A stretch of 64,000 nt of DNA from positions 278,325 to 342,324 of the forward strand of contig NZ_LNYR01000012.1 of assembly GCF_001467955.1 (NCBI RefSeq). The letters run 5' to 3'. The DNA comes from Legionella quateirensis. GTDB lineage: Bacteria; Pseudomonadota; Gammaproteobacteria; Legionellales; Legionellaceae. Below the pieces are notes generated by a model. That model searched no databases and was not told where the DNA came from. It was given only the letters and a program-made list of their open reading frames with translations. Both the position numbers and the translations under genes were made by a program. This document shows, piece by piece, positions 47,357-56,832 of this stretch (position 1 is its first letter; each line of letters begins with the position of its first letter).

Positions 47357-47836
47357 ATGAAAGATGAAATTCTTCAATTAGCTAGAGAAGGTAATGAAGA
47401 CAAATTATTAAAATTAATAGCAGGTACACGCTTTTATCCTGATGCCATCAAAGAGGCAGCTAAATTTAAGCATACTCTGCTTGTAAACAAACTGTTCGAA
47501 CAATTAAGTTTTAATCCCTATAACACTATTACTGGCTTGACTATCCCTCAACTGGCTTTAGTCAACTCAGCACTTGAAGGTTATTCTTCTGGATTACATT
47601 TTGCAGAAGTAAAAAACATGGTTTCTTTAGGCGGGAATATTTTTCATGGGTTGAATGCCTTGATTTCTGAGAGTCTGTTAACAGAAGAAAATGTCTTTAA
47701 ATTGATTGATTGCGCTAAAGATGAAGTGCAAAAAACAACATTATGTGACAGGGTTGAAAATACTTTTGATATAAAATGTCATCCCGGGGTAGAACTGTCT
47801 GAAGCTTCAAGCGACACCAAAAGATTAAATCATTGA
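47357..47836 (+). CDS. Hypothetical protein, possible partner of the giant protein
   Basis: A 159-residue soluble helical protein that starts 73 bp after the giant gene and could share its transcript. Residues 1-45 (MKDEILQLAREGNEDKLLKL, then IKEAAKFKHTLLVNKLF) resemble degenerate ankyrin or helical repeats. No known motif. The stop lies only 8 bp before the left inverted repeat of the Tn3-like element, so the original C-terminus or downstream neighbours may have been altered by that insertion. Confidence 0.7.
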   Translation: MKDEILQLAREGNEDKLLKLIAGTRFYPDAIKEAAKFKHTLLVNKLFEQLSFNPYNTITGLTIPQLALVNSALEGYSSGLHFAEVKNMVSLGGNIFHGLNALISESLLTEENVFKLIDCAKDEVQKTTLCDRVENTFDIKCHPGVELSEASSDTKRLNH

Positions 47837-47844
47837 GTGAATAT

Positions 47845-47883
47845 CGGGCTTGGGGAGCAATGGAACAGCCAACCGACTTAAGG
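47845..47883 (+). repeat. Left terminal inverted repeat of Tn3-family element
   Basis: Starts CGGGCTTGGGGAGCAATGG and ends CGACTTAAGG. It matches the complement of 51923-51961 over about 38 bp with one mismatch. GGGG near the outer end and TTAAG at the inner end are typical of Tn3-family repeats. The tnpA stop codon lies inside it. Confidence 0.92.
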
Positions 47884-49949
47884 CCTTTCTGCAGTTCTTA
47901 ATGGTCTTAACTCACCACGTTTCACCTCATCTGGCATGGCAAAGGAATATCGTCCGAGCATATTAATGTGACCATACCCATATGCGGACAGTCTGGCTAC
48001 ATCTTCATCAAGTACCAGGAAGCCTTCTTGTCGTAATTGATTGATGGCAGCATCCATATAAATGGTATTCCAAAGTGTGATAATATTTAAAACAAGCCCA
48101 AGAGCACCAAGCTGATCTTCTTGTCCAGCCCGATACCGTTGATGAAGCTCCCCACGCTTACCGTGAAAAACAGCGCGACCTAAACTATGTCGACCTTCAC
48201 CCAAATTTAATTGCACTAAGGTCTGACGACGGAATGATTCATCATGAAGATAATTGAACATGTGGATGGTTTTGTCAATTCATCCAACTTCTGCAATTGC
48301 TTTAGCTAAACGAGTTGGTTTATCAGCCACTTGAAGAGTGCGCATAATGCCCTCTGCAGGGACTCTCCCTAGCTTTAATGAGGCTAACAAACGTAAAATA
48401 TCATCCCACACAGGAGGAACAAGATTTATATTTATACGGCTTTTTGCCAGCACATTGAGCTTTCCATAATCAGCCAACGGATCAATCCGCTAGAATCGAG
48501 CCCCACCCATATCAGCCAATCGCGGACTGAAACGAAGTCCCAACAAACGAAAAAGTCCAAACACAATATCATTATATGCACCTGCATCTGTCATGATCCG
48601 CGTTGGCTGTAATTCAGTATGTTGTTCAAGAACAACGTCTAACAATATTAGGCTATCACGTAAAGTGCCTGGTACTGTTACAGCATTTAAGCCTGTTCGT
48701 TGATTAGAAATTAGATTGTACCAAGTAACACCACGACCGGATTTAAAATATTTTGGATTTGGAGCAGCGTGCACTGTTCTAACAGGTACAACGAAGCGCA
48801 TGCCATCAGCCGATGCAATATCTCCTCCTCCCCATTTCTTAGCTAATGGAATTTGATTTCGAGCAGAAACGAAAAATGGCATTGACCGCCATTATCGTTT
48901 CATTTCGAATATAATTTTGATCAACCCACACTAACCTGTCTCTTTTTAAAGCAGGTATATCCTCACGAACAAACGGTTCTCGTCCAGTATTGCAAGCACC
49001 TGCTAGCAATTCAGCACATAAACTGATTAATAGATCCTCGGCATGCGCACTTCCTTCATTGATGTGGGTAAATCCATCCGCAAATCCAGTTCGTGTGGCT
49101 ATTTCAAGTACCATCTCGGGTAAATCGACACGAGGTAATTTTGCTTTTACAGCGGCTCTCAATGCTTTTAGTGATGGAGGCTCATCAAGTGCATCGAGCT
49201 GAGTTAGAATCAGTTCTTCATTACCTTTAACCGTTTCAAATCGAACAGCAGGATTATTATCAATATTTTCAGCAACTAACCGATACACTTGATGTAGTTC
49301 ATCTGAAAGGCTTGTGACTATTGGTGTTGAGTCAATTGTTAAATTTAATGAACGGCAAATCATAGGGCGTACTGCCTCCCACTCTGAGCCAGAATAAAGA
49401 TTGGCTCTTGGATCAGCATACCGCCAACTTGGACTTATGAATACATCCCTACGTTTCAGTGCCGATTGCAATTTATCAAGAACGCAAAAAGTATATGCCG
49501 TCCGGTCAATTGTAGTTTTTTTGCTATCTCTGCCAGTTATGGATGCTATTAATACAAGCTCTTTATCATTCGCATTTTTTTGAACTTCCTCCATGTTCAA
49601 AATGGATTTTTTCAATTTCTCAACATGAGGTTGTTTTTTCTCTGGTACAACGATTGCCGTAATTTTTTTATTGATAAGATCAGCCTACAAAAGTTTATCG
49701 TTATGCAAAATAATACCATCTTGGGTTTTTACAAGTTTCTTTATGGCACGATAAGTGGGTCTTGGTTCGTCTTGTGGCCAATTGATAACACTGCATTCAT
49801 TTTTAATAACAATATTACGTTTCCATGATATTCCAATAATCTCCATTGGCGGTTCATCTGTTTTTTTTTCCTTTAACCATTCAAGACTGACAAGAAGATG
49901 TTTTCCCGCTTGATTACTATCAAAATTTATTATTCGAAGGAGCGAAGGT
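47878..49949 (-). pseudogene. tnpA: Tn3-family transposase, truncated and frameshifted
   Basis: Remains of a Tn3 DDE transposase. Fragments in order include FTHINEGSAHAEDLLISLCA, DQNYIRNETI, FVVPVRTVHAAPNPKYF, RIMTDAGAYNDIVFGLFRLL, KRGELHQRYRAGQEDQLGAL and LWNTIYMDAAINQLR, all in the usual order. Damage: a frameshift near 48885, a TAG in place of the Trp after GGARF (about 48490), a TGA in place of an Arg near 48278, a TAG near 49685, and loss of roughly the N-terminal half. The final TAA sits in the left inverted repeat, as in intact Tn3 elements. Confidence 0.93.
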
Positions 49950-49975
49950 AAAAATTTCTGAATTGTTTTTTTCCT

Positions 49976-50275
49976 TTGTTCACTCTCCGAGCATGGGCCG
50001 ATACTACATCTTCATCTGGGAAGACGATCATGACGGTGTTTGCTGGTATTGCTGAATTTGAACGGGATTTAATTCGTGAGCGGACGGGTGCTGGTAGAGC
50101 TGCGGCTAAGAAAAGAGGGGTACAATTTGGACGTCCTGAAAAAATGAATGCGGAGCAAAAATCATTGGCCAAGCGTCTGTTACAAGAAGATAAATCAGTT
50201 AGTGAGGTTGCTAAAAGTTTTAATGTTCATAAAGCAACAATATACCTGATGCAGAAGATGAGCATGGAGCTCTAA
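49976..50275 (+). pseudogene. tnpR: Tn3 serine resolvase, C-terminal fragment
   Basis: Only the end of a serine recombinase remains: DTTSSSGKTIMTVFAGIAEF, then ERDLIRERTGAGRAAAKKRG and GRPEKM, and the helix-turn-helix (VSEVAKSFNVHKATIYLM). The N-terminal catalytic domain with the active serine is missing, so it cannot catalyse resolution. Its upstream edge coincides with the truncated edge of tnpA, pointing to a single internal deletion. It might still bind DNA if translated. Confidence 0.9.
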
Positions 50276-50454
50276 CTAATAATGTTTCATGGAGGTAGCC
50301 TATATACTTTATTCTCCTTCCCCAATAAGCAAACTCTAATGTAGCACGCCAGTTCTCGAACCAACTTGCATCTGAGATTACTCTACCTAGGAATTAAATT
50401 AGCATGGTGTTATGCTATAATTAGCTCATAGTGTTTAATTTATGTTACCAAATT

Positions 50455-51891
50455 ATGCCGGAAATTACAGGAATTGAGAGCGAGCTGATTGAATCCACTA
50501 TGCGTAAAGCTCATATACCTGGTGTCAGTATTGCCTATAGAGATGGTAAAACAAGCACTCTTTCAACAACAACCATTGGCAGAACTGACACCCGTGATAC
50601 ACCTGATACATCAACTGTAAGCGATGTGCAGCCTGATACTCCTTTCGGTGCAGCCTCTTTGAGCAAGCCTGTTTTTGCTTACCTGGTATTAAAACTTATA
50701 GACGAAGGTAAATTAAGTAGACCTGGAGAAAGTGCCGCGAGTGGCTTAGATAGGCCATTGTATGAAATCTTACCTTTGAAGGATTTTTTTAGTAAACATA
50801 GCCTGAAACTAAGCGAAGCTGACATAGAAGTAGCCAGATCAATAACCCCAAGAATGCTACTTGCACATACCTCAGGTATCAATGATCATAATGCGCAATT
50901 GAACTTTACTCCTGGTAAAGAATACACATATTCAGGTATGGGGTTATTTTATTTACAGGCAGTAGTTGAGAAGGCAACTGGAGAAGAATTATTAGAAGTT
51001 CTCGCCCAAGAGTATGTGTTTAGTAAGTTGAAAATGGAACACAGTAGTTTCGTTCCACCTGAAGCACCCAAAGAGAAAGCTTGTGCTGCTAACTCCCTTT
51101 TTACCACCCCTAGTGATTATGCAGTATTGATGAATGCTTGGATGCAAGATAAAAGCACTATCATGCAGGAAGCTTTTGAGCCTCAAATATCGTTAATTAA
51201 AGATAACCAAATATTTCCTTCCGGGGAAAGTGCTAAATATGTAGACACTAAAGTTAAAGAGCGTCTTGCATGGGGTTTAGGATTGGGATTAGAACTTGAT
51301 GAGACTGGAAAAGCAGTTAAAGCGTTTCATACAGGCGATATGAATCAGTTTCGTGCGCAAATGGCACTCGATTTAGAAAAGAAATCCTGCATTGTTTATT
51401 TTTCGAATGCTGATAAAGACTTAGAGGCAAATGGCCATGTTTTAGGCCCGCTCATTATTACACCGAAAATTCCCGTCGATTACGCCCATACATGGTTTTA
51501 CTCAAAATTCCCCTTTGCATTACACATTGACCAACTCTCTGAGGAGTCTCGTTTTGGCACAAGAGTACAAGGCGAGGATAAAAAGGCAGACAGCGATGCT
51601 GTTATGGCAGTATTTATGTCAATAAGTGTGCCAACACCTGCTCCAAGTACTCATGAAAAAAGAGAAGAGTCTGGTGCTAGCCCAGAAGTACAAGCAGGTA
51701 GCTATGCTGTAATGGGAGCGCTAATGCCATCGCAATCTCCGGCCGCCCTAAGTACTCAGGAAATAAAAAAACAATCCACTGAGGAATCTTCTCGTGCAAT
51801 GGTGGTCGAAGTAGAAAGCCCAGCAGAAACTGATAAACCTTCACCACCATCACCATTTAAAATTACGCCTAAAGCACCTGGTGAATGTTGA
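50455..51891 (+). CDS. Serine beta-lactamase/PBP-fold hydrolase, cytosolic or translocated
   Basis: 478 residues from ATG 50455 (a GTG at 50431 adds eight). Shows the penicillin-recognising fold: S68-L-S-K71 in FGAASLSKPVF, Y159-S-G161 in the position of the usual YxN (the Asn is replaced), and HTGDM in place of the KTG box. This set is typical of class-C-like esterases and beta-lactamase-related proteins more than of true resistance enzymes. There is no signal peptide, although periplasmic beta-lactamases need one. The C-terminal 100 residues are low-complexity Pro/Ser/Glu-rich with an internal duplication (DAVMAVFM...STHEKREES; YAVMGALM...STQEIKKQS). Lies inside the Tn3-like element as cargo. 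Confidence 0.85.
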   Translation: MPEITGIESELIESTMRKAHIPGVSIAYRDGKTSTLSTTTIGRTDTRDTPDTSTVSDVQPDTPFGAASLSKPVFAYLVLKLIDEGKLSRPGESAASGLDRPLYEILPLKDFFSKHSLKLSEADIEVARSITPRMLLAHTSGINDHNAQLNFTPGKEYTYSGMGLFYLQAVVEKATGEELLEVLAQEYVFSKLKMEHSSFVPPEAPKEKACAANSLFTTPSDYAVLMNAWMQDKSTIMQEAFEPQISLIKDNQIFPSGESAKYVDTKVKERLAWGLGLGLELDETGKAVKAFHTGDMNQFRAQMALDLEKKSCIVYFSNADKDLEANGHVLGPLIITPKIPVDYAHTWFYSKFPFALHIDQLSEESRFGTRVQGEDKKADSDAVMAVFMSISVPTPAPSTHEKREESGASPEVQAGSYAVMGALMPSQSPAALSTQEIKKQSTEESSRAMVVEVESPAETDKPSPPSPFKITPKAPGEC

Positions 51892-51922
51892 AGTTTGATG
51901 AATGGTTTAGACTATTAGAAAG

Positions 51923-51961
51923 CCTTACGTCGGTTGGCTGTTCCATTGCTCCCCAAGCCCG
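51923..51961 (-). repeat. Right terminal inverted repeat of Tn3-family element
   Basis: Complement reads CGGGCTTGGGGAGCAATGG and ends CGACGTAAGG. It differs from the left end at one base (GACG versus GACT). It closes the element 32 bp after the cargo stop. Confidence 0.92.
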
Positions 51962-52131
51962 AAATACGAGGAACTCTCAGGCATAAAGCCCTGTACGTAG
52001 GAAACTAGAAGATGATTCAATTTTGTAAGGTTCTCTTTGGCCTTGTTCGCGGGATCTAGAAATCGGGATTTTCAACACACTTCATTCATCTCGTGATTCA
52101 TTCTATCCAATAAGATGTTCCAAGCACCTCA

Positions 52132-52989
52132 TCATATTTTTGATGATTCAGACATAGACTCATGATGCGCTTGATGTGCGGCAATTCCATTCAGTACTGT
52201 AGCTAAGCGACAACCAGCCAATAAGATCTGCTTTTGAGTTATATTCTGAGCTTCTAATTGATAACGTTTGCCAGGTATTTTATTTTGAGCAACCTTATAT
52301 ACTTTATTTAAAGCCAGTTGGTGCGATGCATTGATCCATTTTCTGGGATTCTTCTCTTTAACTGCCTCAGAACAGGGCCATTTTTGTTCCAATTGACGCG
52401 CTTTATTTTTTACCTGGAATTGCTTACTTTGTCCAGTTAAGCTTCCGGCGCCGTTATCCCAGTACTTATGCAAATTATCACCGATTGGGTTGTGGGCTAA
52501 TTTGAACAGGTTGCCACCCATGTCTCCTCGCGGTAATCGTTTACTTACCTTGGTAACGGTGTGCAATGGCTGATGTACATCACCAATTAAATGGGTCAAT
52601 ATCCGAAGGCTTAGACCTTTATCCGCCATACTGGATTTTTCGGAAGACAAAACAGTAATGGCCTGTTTGATCCCCCACAAAGCATTAACTTCCTGCAGAG
52701 GGGGGAGCGGTGTTTCATCATACGAAAAAGGAATATCAATATAATGCAATGAATCAAACCAGTGAATGTCATTTGCTCGTATAGCATCCAGCCAAGTAGC
52801 GGCTACAATAAAATTTGCATTTGAAGCATCTGCACTATAAGAACGATTGTAATTATTACACATTTTTTTTGCAGCAGGTGTTAAATTATCATATGCAATT
52901 TGAGCAACCAATTGATGCCCCATTGCATTCCATGCATAACTGGTACAACAACTGAGCACCAAAAAAAATGTAATAATAGATCGCTTCAT
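52132..52989 (-). CDS. S1/P1-type zinc-dependent nuclease, secreted
   Basis: A 285-residue precursor with a signal peptide (MKRSIITFFLVLSCCTSYA) cleaved so that the mature protein starts with W20, whose amino group ligates zinc in this family. Other ligands visible: H25 (MGHQ), D in ATWLDAIR, H in SLHYIDIP, H-x3-D-x-H in THLIGDVHQPLH, and GGN...HKYWD. Cleaves single-stranded DNA/RNA with 3'-nucleotidase activity; it may scavenge nucleotides outside the cell. Start ATG 52989 is directly behind the tolB stop, where pal is often found. Confidence 0.93.
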   Translation of the reverse strand: MKRSIITFFLVLSCCTSYAWNAMGHQLVAQIAYDNLTPAAKKMCNNYNRSYSADASNANFIVAATWLDAIRANDIHWFDSLHYIDIPFSYDETPLPPLQEVNALWGIKQAITVLSSEKSSMADKGLSLRILTHLIGDVHQPLHTVTKVSKRLPRGDMGGNLFKLAHNPIGDNLHKYWDNGAGSLTGQSKQFQVKNKARQLEQKWPCSEAVKEKNPRKWINASHQLALNKVYKVAQNKIPGKRYQLEAQNITQKQILLAGCRLATVLNGIAAHQAHHESMSESSKI

Positions 52990-52991
52990 AT

Positions 52992-54251
52992 TTAACTCAA
53001 ATAAGGAGACCATGCGGGTTCTTGAACATCACCTTCACGTGCCGGAAGCTTCATTCGTATTCTGCCGTCAATAGAAACGATGCCTAATACACCTTTATCC
53101 TGAATTCGCGTAGCGTAAAGAACCAATCGGCTGTTTGGAGATACTGAAGGAGACTCATCCAGACCAGAGAATGTTAAACTGGCAATTGGACCACCTGAAG
53201 CATTTTGTAAACCAATATTAAAATTGCGATCGTCACGATGCAGCATCACAATATTTTTCATATCAGGAGTATATGATGCTCGGGCATTATAGTTCCCTTC
53301 AAACGTTACTCTGCTGACTTGACCATCTGCTAGTGATAAGCGATAAACCTGCGGTGATCCACCTCTTCCAGAGGTAAACAGTAAACTGCGTCCATCAGGA
53401 GAAAATCTGGGTTCTGTATCAATGGCATCACCAAATGTTATTTGCTTCATGCTGCCAGAACTTAAATCGATGTTATAAATTTTCGGTGTTCCTGTCTTTG
53501 ATAATACAACCGCCAACTGACGTCCATCAGGTGACCATGCCGGCGCACCATTAATACCAGGGAAACTGGTTATCAAGCGTCGTTGACCTGATTCTACAGA
53601 AACTGTAAATATCTGCGCGCGTTTCTTTTCAAAAGACACATAAGATATTGACTTACCATCAGGTGACCATGAAGGAGACATGATTGGCTCGGAAGATACC
53701 AGTAAACTTTGAGGATTATGTCCATCTGCATCAGCCACTTCAAGTGAATAACGATTTCTAGGACCTCCTCTTTGTACCGAAATATAAGCAATACGAGTAG
53801 AAAAAATTCCGCGTTCGCCAGTTAACTTCTGATAGACTTCATCACTGATGTGATGTGCCAATGGTCTGATTTCATTTGCACCTATCTGATACGTTTTGGT
53901 AAGGAGTATGTTTCCATTGGCAACAGCATCCGCGAGAGTAAAGCTAACCTCATAACGATTGCCAACACGATTTACCCGACCAGTAACGACACTGTCAGCA
54001 CCCAGCTGACGCAATACACCAATAGAGGATTGAGAGTTCGCGCTCTGAGGACCTGAAACGATTTTAAATTGACCTGAAAGCGTCAAATCGTTTTCAATAA
54101 CATGGGCTATTTCCTCTGCGCCGGCATCTGAGCCAAATGAATTTATTGCAATGGGCAAGGCAGAATTAATGCCTTGAGTAAGCTCCAGATCCAGAGCATA
54201 AATCTGACTGGTACATAACATCAATATAAGTGTAATAATTCGGTTAATCAC
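52992..54251 (-). CDS. tolB: Tol-Pal system beta-propeller protein TolB
   Basis: Periplasmic protein linking TolA to Pal and the outer membrane. The 419-residue precursor has a signal peptide ([15 protein letters not shown]), an N-terminal alpha/beta domain ([17 protein letters not shown]) and a six-bladed propeller with repeats such as [30 protein letters not shown] and [15 protein letters not shown]. Follows tolA by 5 bp. Confidence 0.97.
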   Translation of the reverse strand: MINRIITLILMLCTSQIYALDLELTQGINSALPIAINSFGSDAGAEEIAHVIENDLTLSGQFKIVSGPQSANSQSSIGVLRQLGADSVVTGRVNRVGNRYEVSFTLADAVANGNILLTKTYQIGANEIRPLAHHISDEVYQKLTGERGIFSTRIAYISVQRGGPRNRYSLEVADADGHNPQSLLVSSEPIMSPSWSPDGKSISYVSFEKKRAQIFTVSVESGQRRLITSFPGINGAPAWSPDGRQLAVVLSKTGTPKIYNIDLSSGSMKQITFGDAIDTEPRFSPDGRSLLFTSGRGGSPQVYRLSLADGQVSRVTFEGNYNARASYTPDMKNIVMLHRDDRNFNIGLQNASGGPIASLTFSGLDESPSVSPNSRLVLYATRIQDKGVLGIVSIDGRIRMKLPAREGDVQEPAWSPYLS

Positions 54252-54256
54252 GAGTT

Positions 54257-55261
54257 TTACCCCCTAACTTGTTCTGGTCGAACGGTTAAACTGATTTCAC
54301 GAAACAAATTAAATGTTTCTGCGTCTGTTGGTACAGGAAGTGGCGATGCTTTATAGATTGCAGTTTGTGCTGATCTATCCAAAAGCGGATCCCCACTACT
54401 ACGAGTTAAAGTGACTTCTAATACCATCCCATCAGGAGCAAGGCGAATTCTGAATTGGCTTGATAAGTTACTATCAGCGTTTTCAGGTAAAATCCAGTTT
54501 CTTCCTATCGCATTAACGATGAGCGCCTTATACTTATCAACTTCTCCTGCGATTCGTGCCTGATTTTCTGCATTTTGTGCTGCTTGTTGTGCTGCAGCTG
54601 CCTCCGCTTGTTTTTTTCGTTCCATGTCTGCTTTTGCCTGTGCAGCACGTGCCTGATCCGCACGAAGTTTCTCTGCTTTAGCTTGTTCTGATTTCAATTG
54701 ATCTGCCTTGGCTTTTTCTTCCAGTTTTTTCTTATTCAGTTCAGCAAGTTTTTTCGCCTCCAGCTCTTGTTGTTTAACAAGTGTTTCTTTCTGTTTTTTA
54801 AGCTCCTCGATACGTTTCGCTTCAAGAGCCTTTTGTTCAGCAAGTTCTTTTAAGCGCTTCTTTTCTTCTTCTGCTTGCTTTTTGCGCGCAATCGCAATTT
54901 TATTTGCCTCTTCTCTGAGTTTGGCAATTTGTTGTTGCTCCTTGATACGTTGTTGTTTTGCGGCTTCTGCTTGACGTTTAAGTTCATTTTGATGATTAAT
55001 TTCAGCTCTTTGCTTCTGTTCACGTTCCTGTTTTAATCGATTCACTGTATCCATTATTTCTTTATTATCTACACTGACCGCTTTAACCACTTCCTGTTGG
55101 GGTACATTTGCAACAGGGAGCTGCATGCCGGGAGTAGTTTTATTCTCGGCAGTCAAAACGGGACGCTGTGTTGATGTATCTGTCAGCAACAAAATCACCA
55201 AACAAAGATGAAGTGCTATTGCTGAAATAAATGCTTTGCGATAATTGTCTGTACTAATCAT
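54257..55261 (-). CDS. tolA: Tol-Pal system protein TolA
   Basis: 334 residues: one N-terminal membrane anchor ([19 protein letters not shown]), a long Lys/Glu/Ala/Gln coiled-coil domain (about residues 75-225) spanning the periplasm, and a C-terminal domain ([20 protein letters not shown], then [20 protein letters not shown]) that contacts TolB and Pal. It transduces the TolQR proton motive force during outer-membrane constriction. Overlaps tolR by 4 bases. Confidence 0.95.
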   Translation of the reverse strand: MISTDNYRKAFISAIALHLCLVILLLTDTSTQRPVLTAENKTTPGMQLPVANVPQQEVVKAVSVDNKEIMDTVNRLKQEREQKQRAEINHQNELKRQAEAAKQQRIKEQQQIAKLREEANKIAIARKKQAEEEKKRLKELAEQKALEAKRIEELKKQKETLVKQQELEAKKLAELNKKKLEEKAKADQLKSEQAKAEKLRADQARAAQAKADMERKKQAEAAAAQQAAQNAENQARIAGEVDKYKALIVNAIGRNWILPENADSNLSSQFRIRLAPDGMVLEVTLTRSSGDPLLDRSAQTAIYKASPLPVPTDAETFNLFREISLTVRPEQVRG

Positions 55262-55716
55262 GCTTGACCCTCTGAAGGTTCATCTGATGAATCAGTCAGT
55301 AATCCTACTTGTTCTGCACCCGCCTGCTTCAGTAATGCCATCGCCTGGACAACCTTACCATAAGCTACTCCTTGATCTCCCTTTACTAAAACATTGAGCT
55401 TTTGCCCAGACTGTTTCGCAAGCTCCAATTCTGCAGCAACACGGACCACCAGTGCCTGCGCTTCTATTGGATCAGCGGGAGTACTGCTGATATTGAGAAA
55501 ATAAGTACCTTGCTGATTTACAGAAACAATAATGGGCTCTCTGTCAGTTGGTTGCAGATTTTGACTTGCCGCTTTTGGTAAATCGACAGTAACTCCTTGA
55601 GTCAACATAGGTGCAGTGATCATAAAAATAACTAATAAAACCAACATAACATCAATATAGGGTACAACATTGATTTCTGAAATTGGACGGTCACGTTTGG
55701 TTTTTGCTCTAATCAT
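55258..55716 (-). CDS. tolR: Tol-Pal system protein TolR
   Basis: A 152-residue inner-membrane protein with the motor helix VPYIDVMLVLLVIFMITAP, whose aspartate carries protons, then the periplasmic dimerisation domain (LNVLVKGDQGVAYGKVVQAM). Start taken as ATG 55716, just after the tolQ stop; AGAGGA in the tolQ end is the likely ribosome site. A longer frame would overlap tolQ by 35 bases. Confidence 0.95.
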   Translation of the reverse strand: MIRAKTKRDRPISEINVVPYIDVMLVLLVIFMITAPMLTQGVTVDLPKAASQNLQPTDREPIIVSVNQQGTYFLNISSTPADPIEAQALVVRVAAELELAKQSGQKLNVLVKGDQGVAYGKVVQAMALLKQAGAEQVGLLTDSSDEPSEGQA

Positions 55717-55723
55717 TTGAGTA

Positions 55724-56398
55724 TTATCCTCTTGAGGTACCCGATGTTTGTTGTTCAATCAGGGAAATAAGCTCTTCCTGAAATAAATCGAATCGATTTA
55801 GTAGAGTATTCGCTCTAGTTGTATAGCGATTGTATGCAATTACTGCAGGAATAGCCGTAAATAAGCCGAGTGCTGTAGCAACAAGTGCTTCAGAAATACC
55901 TGGAGCAACCATGGCAATCGTTGCCTGTTGCGCATGGCCTAAGGCCTGGAATGAGGTCATTATACCCCATACTGTACCAAATAAACCCACATAAGGAGAA
56001 ATGGATCCTACTGAGGCGAAAAATGGTAAATGCTGTTCTAATTTCTCCGCTTCTTTTGCATGACTGATTTGCATGACCCGTTGAATAGGCTCAAGAGTTA
56101 CAGTCCCCTGCTTCCTGGCGCGTACAAATTCTTTGAATCCCGCATGAAATATAGCAGCCATCCCCTGATTTTCTTCAGAATTACTGTCCACATCAGCATA
56201 AAGTTTGCTTAAATCACTGCTGTCCCAGAATCTTCTGTTGAATGCATCAGTCAGTTGTTTTTTTCGGTTAAAAAACCATGCTCGTTGAAATATTAAAGTC
56301 CAAGATACTATTGAGGCAGTCAGTAAGATCAGCATTACTGATTTAACGACTAGGCCTGCTTGCATAAAATACATCAATACATTTGCTTGATTACCCAC
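55724..56398 (-). CDS. tolQ: Tol-Pal system protein TolQ
   Basis: A 224-residue MotA/ExbB-type proton channel subunit with three membrane helices: LVVKSVMLILLTASIVSWTL, FASVGSISPYVGLFGTVWGI and VAPGISEALVATALGLFTAI. The conserved PYVGLFGTVWGIM and APGI.EAL.ATA.GL segments are complete. With TolR it powers TolA. Confidence 0.96.
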   Translation of the reverse strand: MGNQANVLMYFMQAGLVVKSVMLILLTASIVSWTLIFQRAWFFNRKKQLTDAFNRRFWDSSDLSKLYADVDSNSEENQGMAAIFHAGFKEFVRARKQGTVTLEPIQRVMQISHAKEAEKLEQHLPFFASVGSISPYVGLFGTVWGIMTSFQALGHAQQATIAMVAPGISEALVATALGLFTAIPAVIAYNRYTTRANTLLNRFDLFQEELISLIEQQTSGTSRG

Positions 56399-56427
56399 TT
56401 TTTTATCTCCAGTATCGAAGTTTTTTG

Positions 56428-56829
56428 TTATTCATTTGCTGCTGCAAATAATTCGGGTAGTCGTCTCGGTTTTAAATGACTATCAACACAGACTACTTTA
56501 ATATGTGCTTCACAAATTAAATGATTGTTTTCATTGTGCATCATTTGTTCAAACACGAAGCTGCACTTATTTTGCTCACCAATCCGGGTGGATATAGTTA
56601 ATAAATCATCCAGCTTTGCCGGGAACAGATGTTTTATATTAAGTTCACTTATTGCAAATAGAACCTGTTCATTTATCAGTTCACTTAATGATAAACCGTT
56701 GGATCGCAACAGTTCCGTTCTGGCTCGTTCAAAATATCGCAAATAATTTGCATGATAAACGATGCCCATATAATCCACGTCTTCAGCATATACTCTTACA
56801 CTGGATTGATGACTTGTTGCAAGTTTCAT
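56428..56829 (-). CDS. ybgC: Acyl-CoA thioesterase YbgC
   Basis: 133-residue hotdog-fold thioesterase found at the head of tol-pal operons. Contains YAEDVDYMGIVYHANYLRYF and ERARTELLR, with the catalytic Asp in the D-x-M-G-x-V-Y-H motif. Probably acts on short or medium acyl-CoA or acyl-ACP linked to phospholipid metabolism at the septum. 3 bp after ruvB and 29 bp before tolQ. Confidence 0.94.
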   Translation of the reverse strand: MKLATSHQSSVRVYAEDVDYMGIVYHANYLRYFERARTELLRSNGLSLSELINEQVLFAISELNIKHLFPAKLDDLLTISTRIGEQNKCSFVFEQMMHNENNHLICEAHIKVVCVDSHLKPRRLPELFAAANE

Positions 56830-56832
56830 TAA

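Larger units (their letters stand above)
47845..51961. mobile_element. Decayed Tn3-family transposon with cargo gene
   Basis: 4117 bp bounded by near-identical 38-bp inverted repeats. Contents: a broken tnpA on the minus strand, a tnpR fragment on the plus strand, and a plus-strand beta-lactamase-fold cargo gene. The 5' half of tnpA and the 5' half of tnpR appear to have been lost in one deletion with a junction near 49950-49976. The element cannot move by itself. I did not find a convincing 5-bp target duplication: the flanks are GAATAT and AAATAC. Confidence 0.9.

Noticed and set aside
48280-48882. Treating the transposase pieces as separate genes
   Set aside because: They align end to end as one Tn3 transposase interrupted by a frameshift and in-frame stops.
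49976-50275. Functional resolvase
   Set aside because: The catalytic N-terminal domain with the active serine is missing.
50455-51891. Antibiotic-resistance beta-lactamase
   Set aside because: No signal peptide, YxN and KTG boxes altered, long low-complexity tail. Only the SxxK fold signature supports relation to beta-lactamases.
47836-51970. Five-bp target-site duplication of the Tn3 element
   Set aside because: Flanks GAATAT and AAATAC share only AATA in offset register; not a clean duplication.
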